Below, piece after piece: positions 29,099-38,229 of a DNA stretch of 64,000 nucleotides. Position numbers and translations under genes: made by a program. The notes under the pieces were generated by a model. It did no database searches. It saw only the letters and a list, made by a program, of their open reading frames with translations, and had not been told where the DNA came from. Numbering within the stretch: the stretch's first letter is position 1; every line of letters begins with the position of its first letter. Source of the DNA: Holophagales bacterium UBA5704 (GTDB lineage Bacteria; Acidobacteriota; Thermoanaerobaculia; Multivoradales; UBA5704); NCBI GenBank assembly GCA_002420005.1, contig DIHE01000094.1, forward strand, positions 108,033 through 172,032, in the 5' to 3' direction.

Positions 29099-31408
29099 AT
29101 GGACAGACGCCAACTGATCGGTCTTGCCGGGACCGCGGCGGTCGCCGCCGCCCTCCCCCGCTCCGCCCGCGCCGAGGCGCCGGCCACGGCCGGCTGCGGC
29201 CTCGCGCCTTCCCTCGTCCCCTCCGTCGCCGTCCAGGCCCACACCGGGCACCGCGCCCGCTTCTACGAGGACCTGGTCCGGGGACGGAACGTGCTGATCC
29301 ATTTCCTCGCCGGCCGTGCGGCGGACCAGGGTCCGGTCCTCGACAACCTGGCCCGCGTCCAGGCCCTGCTGGGCGACCGCATGGGGGGCGAGGTCTTCTT
29401 CTATTCGATCGCCACCGATCCGCAGCACGATACGCCGCGCCGCCTCGCCGAGGCCGCCGCGCGCCACGGCGCCGGTCCCGGCTGGCTGTTTCTGACCGGC
29501 GAGCCGGCGGACCTGGAGCTGCTGCGCAGCCGGTTCTACGTGCATGACTCCGTCCACCCCGCAGGCCACCGGCACGCAGCGGCGCCGGCGGAGGACTGCT
29601 CGCGCGGCCTGCTGCGCTATGGCAACGCAGCCACCGGCCTCTGGGGCGGTGTGCCGGCGGTCACCGATCCGCGCTGGATCGCCGAGCGCCTGCTCTGGAT
29701 GCAGCCGGGCGGTGCGCCTGCAGGAGCACCACGGCGGCGGGGTCCCCTCCCGCGGATGGCGGCCCTGTTGCTCGCTCTGGGCCTGGGTCTCCTGGGAACG
29801 GCGGCGGTCGCGCAGGGGACGGACCCCTACCAGCACCCGCATCCGCAGCCTCCGCTTTCTGCGGCTCCTCCCCCGACCTGCAACGGCGGTGTCCTCGCCA
29901 TCACCACCGGAACCAGCCCGTTTCCGCAGAGCTACCCGTTCATCGACCCACCGGGTACCAATTTCCTGCCGACGGTCTACACCGACCTCTACGACGCCGC
30001 CGGCAGACAGATCCCGAACACCCTGCCGTCGACGCCCACCATTCCCTACAACCTGCTGGACGGCGAGCCGGTGGTCACCACGATCAATCCGGTCTCGCCC
30101 GCCGACGATCTCGGCGCCGTCTTCGACGCGATGCTGCGCGCGCCGTCGTACAGCGAGCCGGCGGACCAGGAGGCCGTGGTGCGCAAGATCCAGATGGGCA
30201 TCGACGTTCTGGAAGGCAATCCCGTCCCGCACCGCGCCTACAGCGGCCTGCCCGTCCTCCACTACGACGGGCCTGCCAAGGTCAAGCAGGTGGTGCCGGT
30301 CACCGATGCCCGAGGCACCGTGATCGGCGGCAATGTGGATGTCCACCAGGTCTGGTACGGCGGCCGAATCGAGTCCGACACCGCGATGATCGACCTCACC
30401 CCGCTCACCGGCCTGCCGAACGCGGCCGACCTCACCTGGACGATCACCTACCACGTGGACGTCCTGTCGCGCGGTGAGGACGACTTCTCGCCGTTCGTCA
30501 TGTACCTGGACACCTCGTCGGGGATGGGCAAGCCCTGGATCGCCATGGACCAGGCCTTTTTCCCCATGCAGGACGGAACGCGCACCGTCTTCAAGGTGAA
30601 GATGGCTCCATCTCCCAACTACAGCCTCGTCTACACCTGGGGCTGGCGGATGCATCCGCCGCGCGCCCAGGTGATGGAGAATGCCCACAAGCAGGTGACC
30701 GCCTTCACGAATCCGTGCGATTCCTCGACCGGCACCACCCAGACGACCCAACAATGGGAGATCTCCGTTTTCGGCCCCGATCCGCGCGGCAGCGAAGCGA
30801 ACAAGCTCGCGGCGATCGCCAAGATCGGCGACCTCGCGCCGGAGAAGAAGATGTGGACCGCGCTGCGGGCCGCCCGCAGTGCGGCGGCACAGAGGAAATG
30901 GCTGGAGGTGCGCCGCCAGGGGACCCTCGGCAAGGAGGCCTGGTTCGACTTCCTCGACCGCACCAAGCTTCCTGGCGATTTGAAGCCCGATCCGAAGTCG
31001 GACCTGACGCTGCTCTACGTCAACAACACGATCTACGGCGAATTCACCGAGGGAACGCTGACCCGGCTGCCCGACTACCAGACGCGCGGCTTCACCGCCC
31101 GGATCACCCTCCTGAACGGCGACAACTTCCCGCATGGCTATCAGAACGTCGACTTCGGCGGCGGGCGCGGCTGGGAGAACCAGTTCAAGTCGTCCGTCAA
31201 GGTCGGCGGCTCCGGATGCTGGTTCACCTTCGGCCGGGTCTATTTCTCCATGCTGGTGCCCAACGTGCCGCTGATCCCGCCGGCACAGGGCACGAAGCCG
31301 TCGAAGCAGCAGGTGGCGATGACGTTCAACTTCGATCCCTCGCGCCGTCTGCGGTTCTATCAGTTCGATCCGCTGCACCATGACACGGCGATCTTTTCGG
31401 TGCATTGA
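29099..31408 (+). CDS. Fusion of cysteine-less SCO1/SenC-like domain with unknown secreted domain
   Basis: 769 aa. Residues 1-25 form a signal peptide (MDRRQLIGLAGTAAVAAAL). Residues about 35-205 resemble SCO1/SenC thioredoxin folds (HTGHRARFYEDLVRGRNVLIHF, FFYSIATDPQHDTPRRLAE). However, the copper-binding CxxxC is replaced by AGRAADQGPVLDNLA, so copper binding or redox activity of the usual kind is not expected. A second hydrophobic segment starts at Met220 (MAALLLALGLGLLGTAAVAQ) and looks like an independent signal peptide. It is followed by a 530-residue beta-rich domain of no recognised family with only a few Cys. The gene may be a true fusion or two genes joined by stop loss. Context: multicopper oxidase upstream, cytochrome c downstream (29-bp overlap). 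Confidence 0.75.
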   Translation: MDRRQLIGLAGTAAVAAALPRSARAEAPATAGCGLAPSLVPSVAVQAHTGHRARFYEDLVRGRNVLIHFLAGRAADQGPVLDNLARVQALLGDRMGGEVFFYSIATDPQHDTPRRLAEAAARHGAGPGWLFLTGEPADLELLRSRFYVHDSVHPAGHRHAAAPAEDCSRGLLRYGNAATGLWGGVPAVTDPRWIAERLLWMQPGGAPAGAPRRRGPLPRMAALLLALGLGLLGTAAVAQGTDPYQHPHPQPPLSAAPPPTCNGGVLAITTGTSPFPQSYPFIDPPGTNFLPTVYTDLYDAAGRQIPNTLPSTPTIPYNLLDGEPVVTTINPVSPADDLGAVFDAMLRAPSYSEPADQEAVVRKIQMGIDVLEGNPVPHRAYSGLPVLHYDGPAKVKQVVPVTDARGTVIGGNVDVHQVWYGGRIESDTAMIDLTPLTGLPNAADLTWTITYHVDVLSRGEDDFSPFVMYLDTSSGMGKPWIAMDQAFFPMQDGTRTVFKVKMAPSPNYSLVYTWGWRMHPPRAQVMENAHKQVTAFTNPCDSSTGTTQTTQQWEISVFGPDPRGSEANKLAAIAKIGDLAPEKKMWTALRAARSAAAQRKWLEVRRQGTLGKEAWFDFLDRTKLPGDLKPDPKSDLTLLYVNNTIYGEFTEGTLTRLPDYQTRGFTARITLLNGDNFPHGYQNVDFGGGRGWENQFKSSVKVGGSGCWFTFGRVYFSMLVPNVPLIPPAQGTKPSKQQVAMTFNFDPSRRLRFYQFDPLHHDTAIFSVH

Positions 31409-32891
31409 GGGCTGGCGGGTCGCGGCCCTCGCCACGGTTCTCGTGGCGATCGGGGCTCTGCGACCTCACCCCCTGTCCCCCTCTCCCATCGCCCCCCCTT
31501 CCACCGGGAGAGGGGGCACCACCACCCAGGCTCTGGAAGACTCCGGACGGCGCCTTTATCGGGAGGGCCTGCTCTCTTCAGGCGCTCTCTTGCGCGGTGC
31601 TCTCCCGGATGGCGCGTTCGTCGAGGGGGTGGCGGCGAGCTGTTCGGCGTGCCATCGGCGCAGCGGCTTCGGAGGTGTCGAGGGAACGGTCTACATCCCT
31701 CCGGTGACCGGGCCGGCCTTGTTCGCTCCGGCGAGCCCGGATCGCAACGTGCTCTTTCGCCGCCTCTTCGAGGAGAAGCTGGATCTCGCCTCGCGGACGC
31801 GGCTGCTGGCGGCGCGGGACCGGCCGGCCTATACGGCGGAGACGCTGGCCGTGGCGCTCGCAGACGGGCACGATCCGGCCGGCCGCGCCTTCGCCGCACC
31901 CATGCCGCGCTACCGGCTGGGCGCGGAGGACCTGGAGGGGCTCACCGCCTATCTGCGCACGCTCGCCGCCGCGCCCTCTCCCGGTGTGGAGGACGACGAG
32001 ATCCACTTCGCCACCGTGCTCACACCCGGAGCGGATCGCGAGCGCGGACGTGCCGTGCTCGACGTCGCCGAAGCCTGGGTGCGCCGCAAGAACGCCGACC
32101 TCGACCGCCGCCGGCAACGGCCCGGCGCGGTCGGCCCGACCGACGAGGACCTCCGCTTCGCCGAACGGCATTGGGTGCTCCATGTCTGGGAGCCGCAGGG
32201 CCCGCCGGAGACGTGGACGGCCCAGCTCGCGGCCTGGAATGCCGAACGGCCGGTCTTCGCGGTGCTCGGCGGCCTCTCCGGCCCGGACGAGCCATGGGCT
32301 CCGGTCCATGCGTTCTGCGAGAGCGCGGAAGTCCCTTGCCTGTTTCCAGAGACCGACCTGCCGGTCACCACAAGCACGGGCGCCATGACGTTCTATTTCT
32401 CCGGCGGCCGGGTGCAGGAGGCGGAAGCACTCGCCCGGTACCTGCGGGAGACCGGCGGCGGCGAGCGCCTCTTCCTCTCCTCCACCCTGCTCGGCGAGCC
32501 CCCGCCCGAGATCCCGGCCGCCTGGCGCAATCGTACTCTCCTCCTTCACCGCCGCGCCCTGCCCGGCCTGGAGACGCCCCAGGCGTTCCGCATCCGCGCC
32601 TGGCTCCGCGCGCGCGGCATCGCGCCGCGCCACGAGCCGCTGCAGCTCGACGCCTATTTCACCTGGTCTCTGGCGGAAGAAGCGGTCCTGCAGCTCGCCG
32701 GCCACTTCTCGCGCGACCTGTTCGTGGAAAACGTCGAGCGCGAGACGGAGCGCCTGCCCGATCCCGGCGTCTGGCCCCCCCTCGTTCTCGCCCCGGGCCG
32801 GCGCATCGCCTCGCGCGGCACGATCCTGCTGCGCCCCGATCCGGCCGCCCCCGGCGGCTGGGCTCCGGCGAGCGGCTGGATCGTGCCGTGA
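31380..32891 (+). CDS. Cytochrome c domain fused to periplasmic-binding-like domain
   Basis: About 503 aa. A membrane-anchor or signal segment (VAALATVLVAIGAL) is followed by a low-complexity Pro/Ser stretch encoded by a palindromic repeat. The c-type heme motif CSACH is at residues 88-92, and a Met in PMPRYRL (about 168-174) is a possible axial ligand. From about 190 on, the sequence resembles a type-1 periplasmic binding protein (IHFATVLTPGADRERGRAV, VFAVLGGLSGPDEPWAPV, TTSTGAMTFYFSGG). Such cytochrome c/ligand-binding fusions could sense or pass electrons to the oxidase complex. The ATG lies inside the previous gene, so the three genes form one unit. The ligand is unknown. Confidence 0.7.
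   Translation: MTRRSFRCIEGWRVAALATVLVAIGALRPHPLSPSPIAPPSTGRGGTTTQALEDSGRRLYREGLLSSGALLRGALPDGAFVEGVAASCSACHRRSGFGGVEGTVYIPPVTGPALFAPASPDRNVLFRRLFEEKLDLASRTRLLAARDRPAYTAETLAVALADGHDPAGRAFAAPMPRYRLGAEDLEGLTAYLRTLAAAPSPGVEDDEIHFATVLTPGADRERGRAVLDVAEAWVRRKNADLDRRRQRPGAVGPTDEDLRFAERHWVLHVWEPQGPPETWTAQLAAWNAERPVFAVLGGLSGPDEPWAPVHAFCESAEVPCLFPETDLPVTTSTGAMTFYFSGGRVQEAEALARYLRETGGGERLFLSSTLLGEPPPEIPAAWRNRTLLLHRRALPGLETPQAFRIRAWLRARGIAPRHEPLQLDAYFTWSLAEEAVLQLAGHFSRDLFVENVERETERLPDPGVWPPLVLAPGRRIASRGTILLRPDPAAPGGWAPASGWIVP
31477..31516. repeat. REP-like perfect inverted repeat inside a coding sequence
   Basis: CCCCCTCTCCC (31477-31487) and GGGAGAGGGGG (31506-31516) form an 11-bp perfect inverted repeat with an 18-nt loop. 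It encodes the Pro/Ser linker between the signal segment and the cytochrome c domain. A related motif ends the FadE-like gene at 63919-63943. Confidence 0.6.
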
Positions 32892-33013
32892 AGGGCGGCG
32901 TCATCGCATCCGATCGACGAACCAGCCTCTGCTAGCATAGTTCAGCTAGCTATAGGCTATAGAGGCTGAATCGCGAGCTGGGTAGGTCGACACACAAGGA
33001 GAGGAGGGCTCGG

Positions 33014-36000
33014 GTGCCGCTGACTCTCGATCGACACGCCGGTTGGCCGCCACAAGTGATTCGGCTCTTCGTTTCGTCCACGTTCGCCGACCTCGACGCC
33101 GAACGTGAGGTTCTGGTGAAAGATGTCTTCCCGCGTTTCCGCCGGCTCTGCGAGGAGCGTGGCGTGGCGTTCTCGGATGTCGATCTCCGGTGGGGCATTC
33201 CGCCGTGGCGCATCGCCGAAGGCGAGCTGGTGCGCACCTGCCTTGCGGAGATCGATCGCTGCCGCCCGTTCTTCTTGGCCCTCCTCGCGAAACGCTACGG
33301 AACGGCGACCACCGTGCCGCCGTCGACTCTGAAGGACCATCCCTGGCTCGCCGCACATGTGAGCTCATCAATCACCGAGATCGAGATCCGCCACGGCGCC
33401 CTGAACAATCCCGGCGAGGCCGAGTACGCGATCTTCTACCTGCGCGAAGACGAGCCCGAGCCCGGCGCCCGGCGACTGCGTGAGGAGATCGTGGCCGAGC
33501 CCCGACTGGCGCACCGGGTACGGCGTTTCAAAAGCCCACAAGAGCTCCGCGACATCGTCTACCAGAGCCTCGAGGCAATACTCGACGAGATCTACCCGCG
33601 CGCGCCTGCCGACAACCGGGAGAGCGAGGAAAGGCTGCACGCCGCGTTCGCCCGTAGCCGAAGCCAGCGGCGTCTCGGTCGTGGGGCGGAGCTCAGGCTT
33701 CTCGAGTCGAAGCTCGCTGCGGGAGTGCGGAAGATCGTCGTATCCGGGGCTCCTGGAATGGGGAAGTCCACCCTGCTGGCGGCCTGGCTCCGCCGCCACC
33801 TCCGGAGAAACCCCGGGGCCCGCGTCGTCTTCCACTTCGCCGGAGCGTCGCCGTTCAGCACCCACGTCCCCTCCATGCTCCGCCGGGTCATCACAGAGCT
33901 GATGTTCCAATGCGACGTGTCCGGACCGATCCCCGAAATCCCCACAGCGGCCGACCTGGCAAGCTGGCTTCAATCCGCTGCCGTCCGGCGGCCCGTGACG
34001 ATCCTTCTCGACGGGATCGACACCCTGGATGTTCCGGACAACCAGTCGGCTTTACACTGGTTGCCGGACGAGATTCCGGAGGGAATAAGGCTCCTTATCT
34101 CCTTGACTATGGGCTCCCAGCTCGCGGAGCTCGCCCGCCGGGGCTGGGAGACCTTTGAGCTCTCTCCTCTGCGCTCCGCAGTCGTAGCCAAGGTGGTGCG
34201 CCGGCTGCATCGCTCGTATGGCAAGGAAATGGAACACGAACATGTCGAGCGCATCGTCGCCACGCCAGCAACGGCAACACCCAGGTTTCTAGAAATGCTC
34301 CTCGAAGAGTTGCGGGTCACCGGTGATCCGGCCCGACTCGAGCAGATCTTGATCAACTGCCTCGCTGCGCCCGACGCCGCAGAGCTGTTCCGGGTCCTGC
34401 TGCTTCGATGCGAGAAGGATTCCCATCCAGGTCTTGTCCGCAAGGCAATGGGGGCTCTCTGGGTCTCGCGGCAGGGTATTTCCGAGCATGACCTGATGAG
34501 GCTCGTCGGAACCGGTGTCGACCCGATCCCTGCCGCGCTCTGGTCACCTTTCTTTCTCGCCGTCGAGCACGCGCTCTGGTATCGGCGCGGGAGACTGATG
34601 CTGGGATCGGCCGAACACCGCGAGGCGGTTCGGCGCGAGTACGTCGCCAGTTCTCAGGATGAATTCGAGCACCGGCACCGCTTCGTTTGGTTCATCTCGA
34701 ATCACGGAGACCACGGGCTCAACGTGCGCGAGCTCGTGTGGCAGCTTGAGCTCCTGCGCGACTGGGCCAACCTGGCCGCCGTGCTGGGAAGGGCCTCGAC
34801 GTTCGAATCCATCTGGCGCTCCGAGCCCTGGGAGGTGCGGAGGATCTGGGCGCGGCTCGAGCGGGAAACGTCGCTCCGAGCGGTTCGCGTCTATGGGCCC
34901 GCTCTCGCGGATCCAGGCCTGTTCGGCAGCGTCGAGTGCATCTGGTACCTCTCAGCTTTGCTCTCCGACCTGGGCTCCACGACGGCGGCGTTGGCGTTGC
35001 GCAGTTGGCTGGTGGGCCACTACCACCACGTCGGCGACAAGGCCAACGAAATTGTGTCCCTCGGGCACGTCGCTTTCCTGCAACGCCGACTCGGCCGCCT
35101 CGACGAGGCTCTGCAGACGTTAAACAACGCGGAGGAGCTGTGCGATCAGAGCGGCGATGAGGCTCGCCTGATGGAGATCGTGGTCAACCGGGCGAGCGTG
35201 CAGATGGATCTTGGCGACGCGGACAGCGCGCTCGCCACGTACCGGGATCTGGAAAGGCGATTCCCTCTGCCTTCGGTCTCGCCGACGGCACTGCGGGCTT
35301 TCCACAATGGGATCGGCCTCGCCCACATGGCCAGGGGTGACCTCGACGCCGCTCTCCAGGCCTTCGAGGAAGCCGCGCGGCTCGGCCACGATGCGGGCGA
35401 CCTGGCGGTGGTTCAGGCCGCGGTCGGCAATCTTGCGACTGTGCATCTCACCAAAGGGAGTTTCGACGAGACGCTCCACCTTCTTGCCGAGCAGGAACGA
35501 ATCTGCCGAAGGATCGGCCATCAGGAGGGCCTCGTCGGCGCCCTTGGCAACCGCGGCCTCGTCTTGCTGAAGCAGGGCCGTCTCTCCGAGGCGGTCGCGG
35601 CCCACACCGAGGAGCTTGCGATCGCACAGTCGATCCGTTTTACCTACGGGCAGAAGCAGGGACTCGGGCACCTCGCCCAAGCCCTCCTCGCGGCGGGGGC
35701 CGCCGGGGCTGCGGCAGATAGATATGAGGAGCTCGCGAAGCTGAACGCAAGCCTTGGAGACCTCGCGGGCCGGCGGTGGGGACATCACAATGCAACTGCC
35801 GCGCTCCAACGGTACGGACTGAAGCTGCGTGCCACGGGGGATCATGAAGGAGCACGCGATGCGTTTCGGCGCATGCTCGCGAACGCGATCGATTTGGGCG
35901 AAGAGCCGGCGATCGATTCCGCCCGAATGAGGCTCGTCGAAGAGTTGCAGGAGACCGCCACCACGGCCTTCGCGCTGGGCCGGCACCGAGAAGCGCTGGA

Positions 36001-36694
36001 CCAGTTCCGGGAGCAGGAAGAGCTGAGCCGCGCCCGGGGCGACGAGCCGATGCAGCAAGCCGCACTGCGCAACCAGGCAACGATGGCGCGAGCGTGGGGA
36101 GAGGCCTGCTACGACCAAGGAGACTTGCGAACGAAGCTCGCGATCGCCCGCGAGCACGAACGGATCTTCCGCGCGCTCGCGGACGATGGCATGGCCGAAG
36201 CGTCACTGCGCAACGTCGGCATTCTCCTTGAGCATCTTCTTGCGGATTTCTCAGAAAGTGAGAACTTCCCCGCCGCGCTCGCGGCGGCATCTGAGGCGCG
36301 AGACATCTACCGGCGGCTCGGCGACGCCTCCCGGGAGCGCCGCATCGCCGAAGGCGAGCTCTGGGTGCTCTCCAGCCAGGCCTGCGCGCAGCTCGAGGAC
36401 GGGGATTTCTCAGCCGCTCGGGAATTGTCTGAAAAAGCCGTGACGCTCGCGGTCACGCTCAAGGACGACGCGCAGATCCGAGGTGCGTCGGCCAACCTGC
36501 GAGCAGTCCTGCGGAGATTTGAGGAGGACTGCCGCAGCCGGGAGGACTGGGAAGCCGCGCTCGAATGTGTAGAATCATCCTTGCCGCTGCATGACGCGCT
36601 CAACGATGCACAGGGACGGGCAGCCGCGGAGAGCAGAATCGTGGAGCTGCGCCGGCGCATGGAGAGCAAAGAGGTGGATCATGCCGCCCCGTAA
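33014..36694 (+). CDS. STAND NTPase: DUF4062-like + NACHT/AAA + TPR repeats
   Basis: 1226 aa, starting at GTG with AGGAGAGGAGGG upstream. The N-terminal ~200 residues match the DUF4062/TIR-like domain found before NACHT modules in eukaryotic TEP1/NPHP3 and bacterial homologues (VIRLFVSSTFADLDAEREVLVKDVFPRF, FFLALLAKRYG). The P-loop GAPGMGKS is at 245-252 and Walker B ILLDGIDTLD at about 330-340. A winged-helix region follows, then at least ten TPR-like repeats (about 690-1210). STAND proteins act as ligand-triggered switches; many bacterial ones are antiviral, with the N-terminal domain as effector and repeats as sensor. It overlaps a small gene by 14 bp. The 122-bp upstream gap holds AT-rich CTAG-containing repeats near 32932-32966. 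Confidence 0.88.
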   Translation: MPLTLDRHAGWPPQVIRLFVSSTFADLDAEREVLVKDVFPRFRRLCEERGVAFSDVDLRWGIPPWRIAEGELVRTCLAEIDRCRPFFLALLAKRYGTATTVPPSTLKDHPWLAAHVSSSITEIEIRHGALNNPGEAEYAIFYLREDEPEPGARRLREEIVAEPRLAHRVRRFKSPQELRDIVYQSLEAILDEIYPRAPADNRESEERLHAAFARSRSQRRLGRGAELRLLESKLAAGVRKIVVSGAPGMGKSTLLAAWLRRHLRRNPGARVVFHFAGASPFSTHVPSMLRRVITELMFQCDVSGPIPEIPTAADLASWLQSAAVRRPVTILLDGIDTLDVPDNQSALHWLPDEIPEGIRLLISLTMGSQLAELARRGWETFELSPLRSAVVAKVVRRLHRSYGKEMEHEHVERIVATPATATPRFLEMLLEELRVTGDPARLEQILINCLAAPDAAELFRVLLLRCEKDSHPGLVRKAMGALWVSRQGISEHDLMRLVGTGVDPIPAALWSPFFLAVEHALWYRRGRLMLGSAEHREAVRREYVASSQDEFEHRHRFVWFISNHGDHGLNVRELVWQLELLRDWANLAAVLGRASTFESIWRSEPWEVRRIWARLERETSLRAVRVYGPALADPGLFGSVECIWYLSALLSDLGSTTAALALRSWLVGHYHHVGDKANEIVSLGHVAFLQRRLGRLDEALQTLNNAEELCDQSGDEARLMEIVVNRASVQMDLGDADSALATYRDLERRFPLPSVSPTALRAFHNGIGLAHMARGDLDAALQAFEEAARLGHDAGDLAVVQAAVGNLATVHLTKGSFDETLHLLAEQERICRRIGHQEGLVGALGNRGLVLLKQGRLSEAVAAHTEELAIAQSIRFTYGQKQGLGHLAQALLAAGAAGAAADRYEELAKLNASLGDLAGRRWGHHNATAALQRYGLKLRATGDHEGARDAFRRMLANAIDLGEEPAIDSARMRLVEELQETATTAFALGRHREALDQFREQEELSRARGDEPMQQAALRNQATMARAWGEACYDQGDLRTKLAIAREHERIFRALADDGMAEASLRNVGILLEHLLADFSESENFPAALAAASEARDIYRRLGDASRERRIAEGELWVLSSQACAQLEDGDFSAARELSEKAVTLAVTLKDDAQIRGASANLRAVLRRFEEDCRSREDWEAALECVESSLPLHDALNDAQGRAAAESRIVELRRRMESKEVDHAAP

Positions 36695-37040
36695 AGGGTT
36701 CATTCTCGCAATGGATGGAAGGAAGCTCTTCACCTTTGGGAATGCGGGAGGTACCTCGATCCTACCCGTGTTCAGCAGCGAGGCGTCGCTCAGCATAGTC
36801 CACGGCCGCATCCCTATCCCTCCCGACGGCGTTCTGGTCAGGTTCGAGGTCTGGGCCGACACCGCCGGCAGCCTCAAGCTCGCGACCCTCGGCGGTGGAT
36901 TGAGGGATCTGCAGCTCGACTGGTCCCACCTCCGGTCGATGTGGGACACGGAGCCGGAGTTCCAGCAGGAACTCGAGCTGGGACTTGCTCAGATGAAAGC
37001 GCGGTCTTCGGGGCCTGGAACCTCCGGAGCCACGGACTGA
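36681..37040 (+). CDS. Small unknown protein coupled to the STAND gene
   Basis: 119 aa, not recognised. The start MPPRKGFILAMDGRKLFTFGNAGG is followed by alternating strands (SILPVFSSEASLSIVHGRIPIPPDGVLVRFEVWADTAG) and an amphipathic helix (FQQELELGLAQMKA) near the end. It has no signal peptide, no Cys and no known catalytic motif. The ATG lies 14 bp before the STAND stop, so it is almost certainly cotranslated and probably functions with it, for example as sensor partner, inhibitor or effector. An upstream in-frame start would lie inside the STAND gene and is not needed. Confidence 0.65.
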   Translation: MPPRKGFILAMDGRKLFTFGNAGGTSILPVFSSEASLSIVHGRIPIPPDGVLVRFEVWADTAGSLKLATLGGGLRDLQLDWSHLRSMWDTEPEFQQELELGLAQMKARSSGPGTSGATD

Positions 37041-37191
37041 CGTGCTCCGCCAGCAATGAAGCAGGGGGCAAGACTGGTCGGCAACCGGTCCAACCTGGGC
37101 AGCGAGCGAGAGCCTTCTCCATAGCGTAGGAAGGCGACAGATTACTCCATCCGGGCAGCGGACGGAAGCTTCCCTCCGCCCCTCTCGCCCC

Positions 37192-38175
37192 TCAGCAACA
37201 ACCGCCGCCGTCGTAGAACCAGGTCGATCCCGACAGATAGAGATCACCCCGGCCGCGCGCGGCGAGGGCTTTGGCGGTCTTGTCGCAGACGGCGAGCGGC
37301 TGGTTGGGGGCCAGCACGTGCCCCTTGCCGTCGTCGAAGATCCCCTCACCGTAGAAGATCGCCGTGCGGCCGGTGAAGATGCAGGGACCGTCGGCGGGCA
37401 TCGGGTCCTTGATGGCGCAGATCTCGACGCTCTCGACGACGAGCAGCTCCTCCGTCGCGTACCGGCCCGGCGCCAGGACCCGGTAGGGCCGGCGGGCGCG
37501 GACCTCGATCGTGCCGAAACCGGTGTCCGTCAGCCGCCGGAGGTAGGCGTCCAGGGGGATCGCCCCGGTCAGGCAGAGGGCGCGCAGCCTCTCGTCGTGC
37601 CGCAGCACCTCCGGCATCGGCTGCTCGCAGACCGGGTCGGAGAGGATCAGCCGGCCGTGCGGGCGCAGCACACGGTACATCTCGGCGAGCGCCTGCTGCA
37701 GCTCGGCGTCGTGGAAGATGTTGAACAGGCAGTTCTGCGCCGCCACGTCCACCGAGGCGTCGGCGAGCGGCAGGTGCAGGGCGTCGCCCTTGCGCAGGTC
37801 GACCTGCCCGGTGCGGAACCAGGGATTCAGAAGCTCGGCCTCGCGCAGGTTCTCGGCGCACGCCCCGAGCATCTCGTCGACCACGTCGAGGCCGATCACC
37901 GCGCCGGGACGGCGGCAGAAGTACGCGAACTGCAACAGCTCCATGCCGCCACCGACGCCCACGTAGAGCACGCTCGGGCTGTTCGCCAGGTCCCGCGGGT
38001 GCACGGTGCTGCCGCAGCCGTAGTTCATCGCCAGCATCCGCTTGGGGATGGTCAGCTCGGGGAGCTGCCAGACCGGCGTCGTGGTGCAGCACAGGCCCTG
38101 TTGCGGGTCGAGCGCCGCCTCCTTGTAGACGTCGCGGGTGGTGGCGAGGTAGGTCGATTCCTGGGTCGGGCTCAT
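37192..38175 (-). CDS. arsM: ArsM-like arsenite methyltransferase (arsenosugar-type)
   Basis: 327 aa. The N-terminus LATTRDVYKEAALDPQQGLCCTTTPVWQLPEL and MNYGCGSTVHPRDL match the arsenosugar-biosynthesis ArsM group. The SAM site VLYVGVGGGMELLQF and post-motif NCLFNIFHD fit a class I methyltransferase. Thiol ligands for As(III) are probably Cys29, Cys30 and Cys54; a C-terminal Gly-Gly-Gly-Cys-Cys tail (326-327) resembles metal-binding ends. The usual partner radical-SAM ArsS and an arsR regulator are absent nearby, so it seems to be an orphan. It follows a secreted protein gene by 54 bp and may be cotranscribed with it. Confidence 0.85.
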   Translation of the reverse strand: MSPTQESTYLATTRDVYKEAALDPQQGLCCTTTPVWQLPELTIPKRMLAMNYGCGSTVHPRDLANSPSVLYVGVGGGMELLQFAYFCRRPGAVIGLDVVDEMLGACAENLREAELLNPWFRTGQVDLRKGDALHLPLADASVDVAAQNCLFNIFHDAELQQALAEMYRVLRPHGRLILSDPVCEQPMPEVLRHDERLRALCLTGAIPLDAYLRRLTDTGFGTIEVRARRPYRVLAPGRYATEELLVVESVEICAIKDPMPADGPCIFTGRTAIFYGEGIFDDGKGHVLAPNQPLAVCDKTAKALAARGRGDLYLSGSTWFYDGGGCC

Positions 38176-38229
38176 CGGGTCGTCGTCTCCATGGCGGTCG
38201 TTGGTGCGGAATCTACGTTTCCCGGCGGG

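Noticed and set aside
37041..37191. Terminator or small RNA in the gap between the STAND partner and arsM
   Set aside because: No convincing stem-loop with U-run or conserved motif was found in this stretch.
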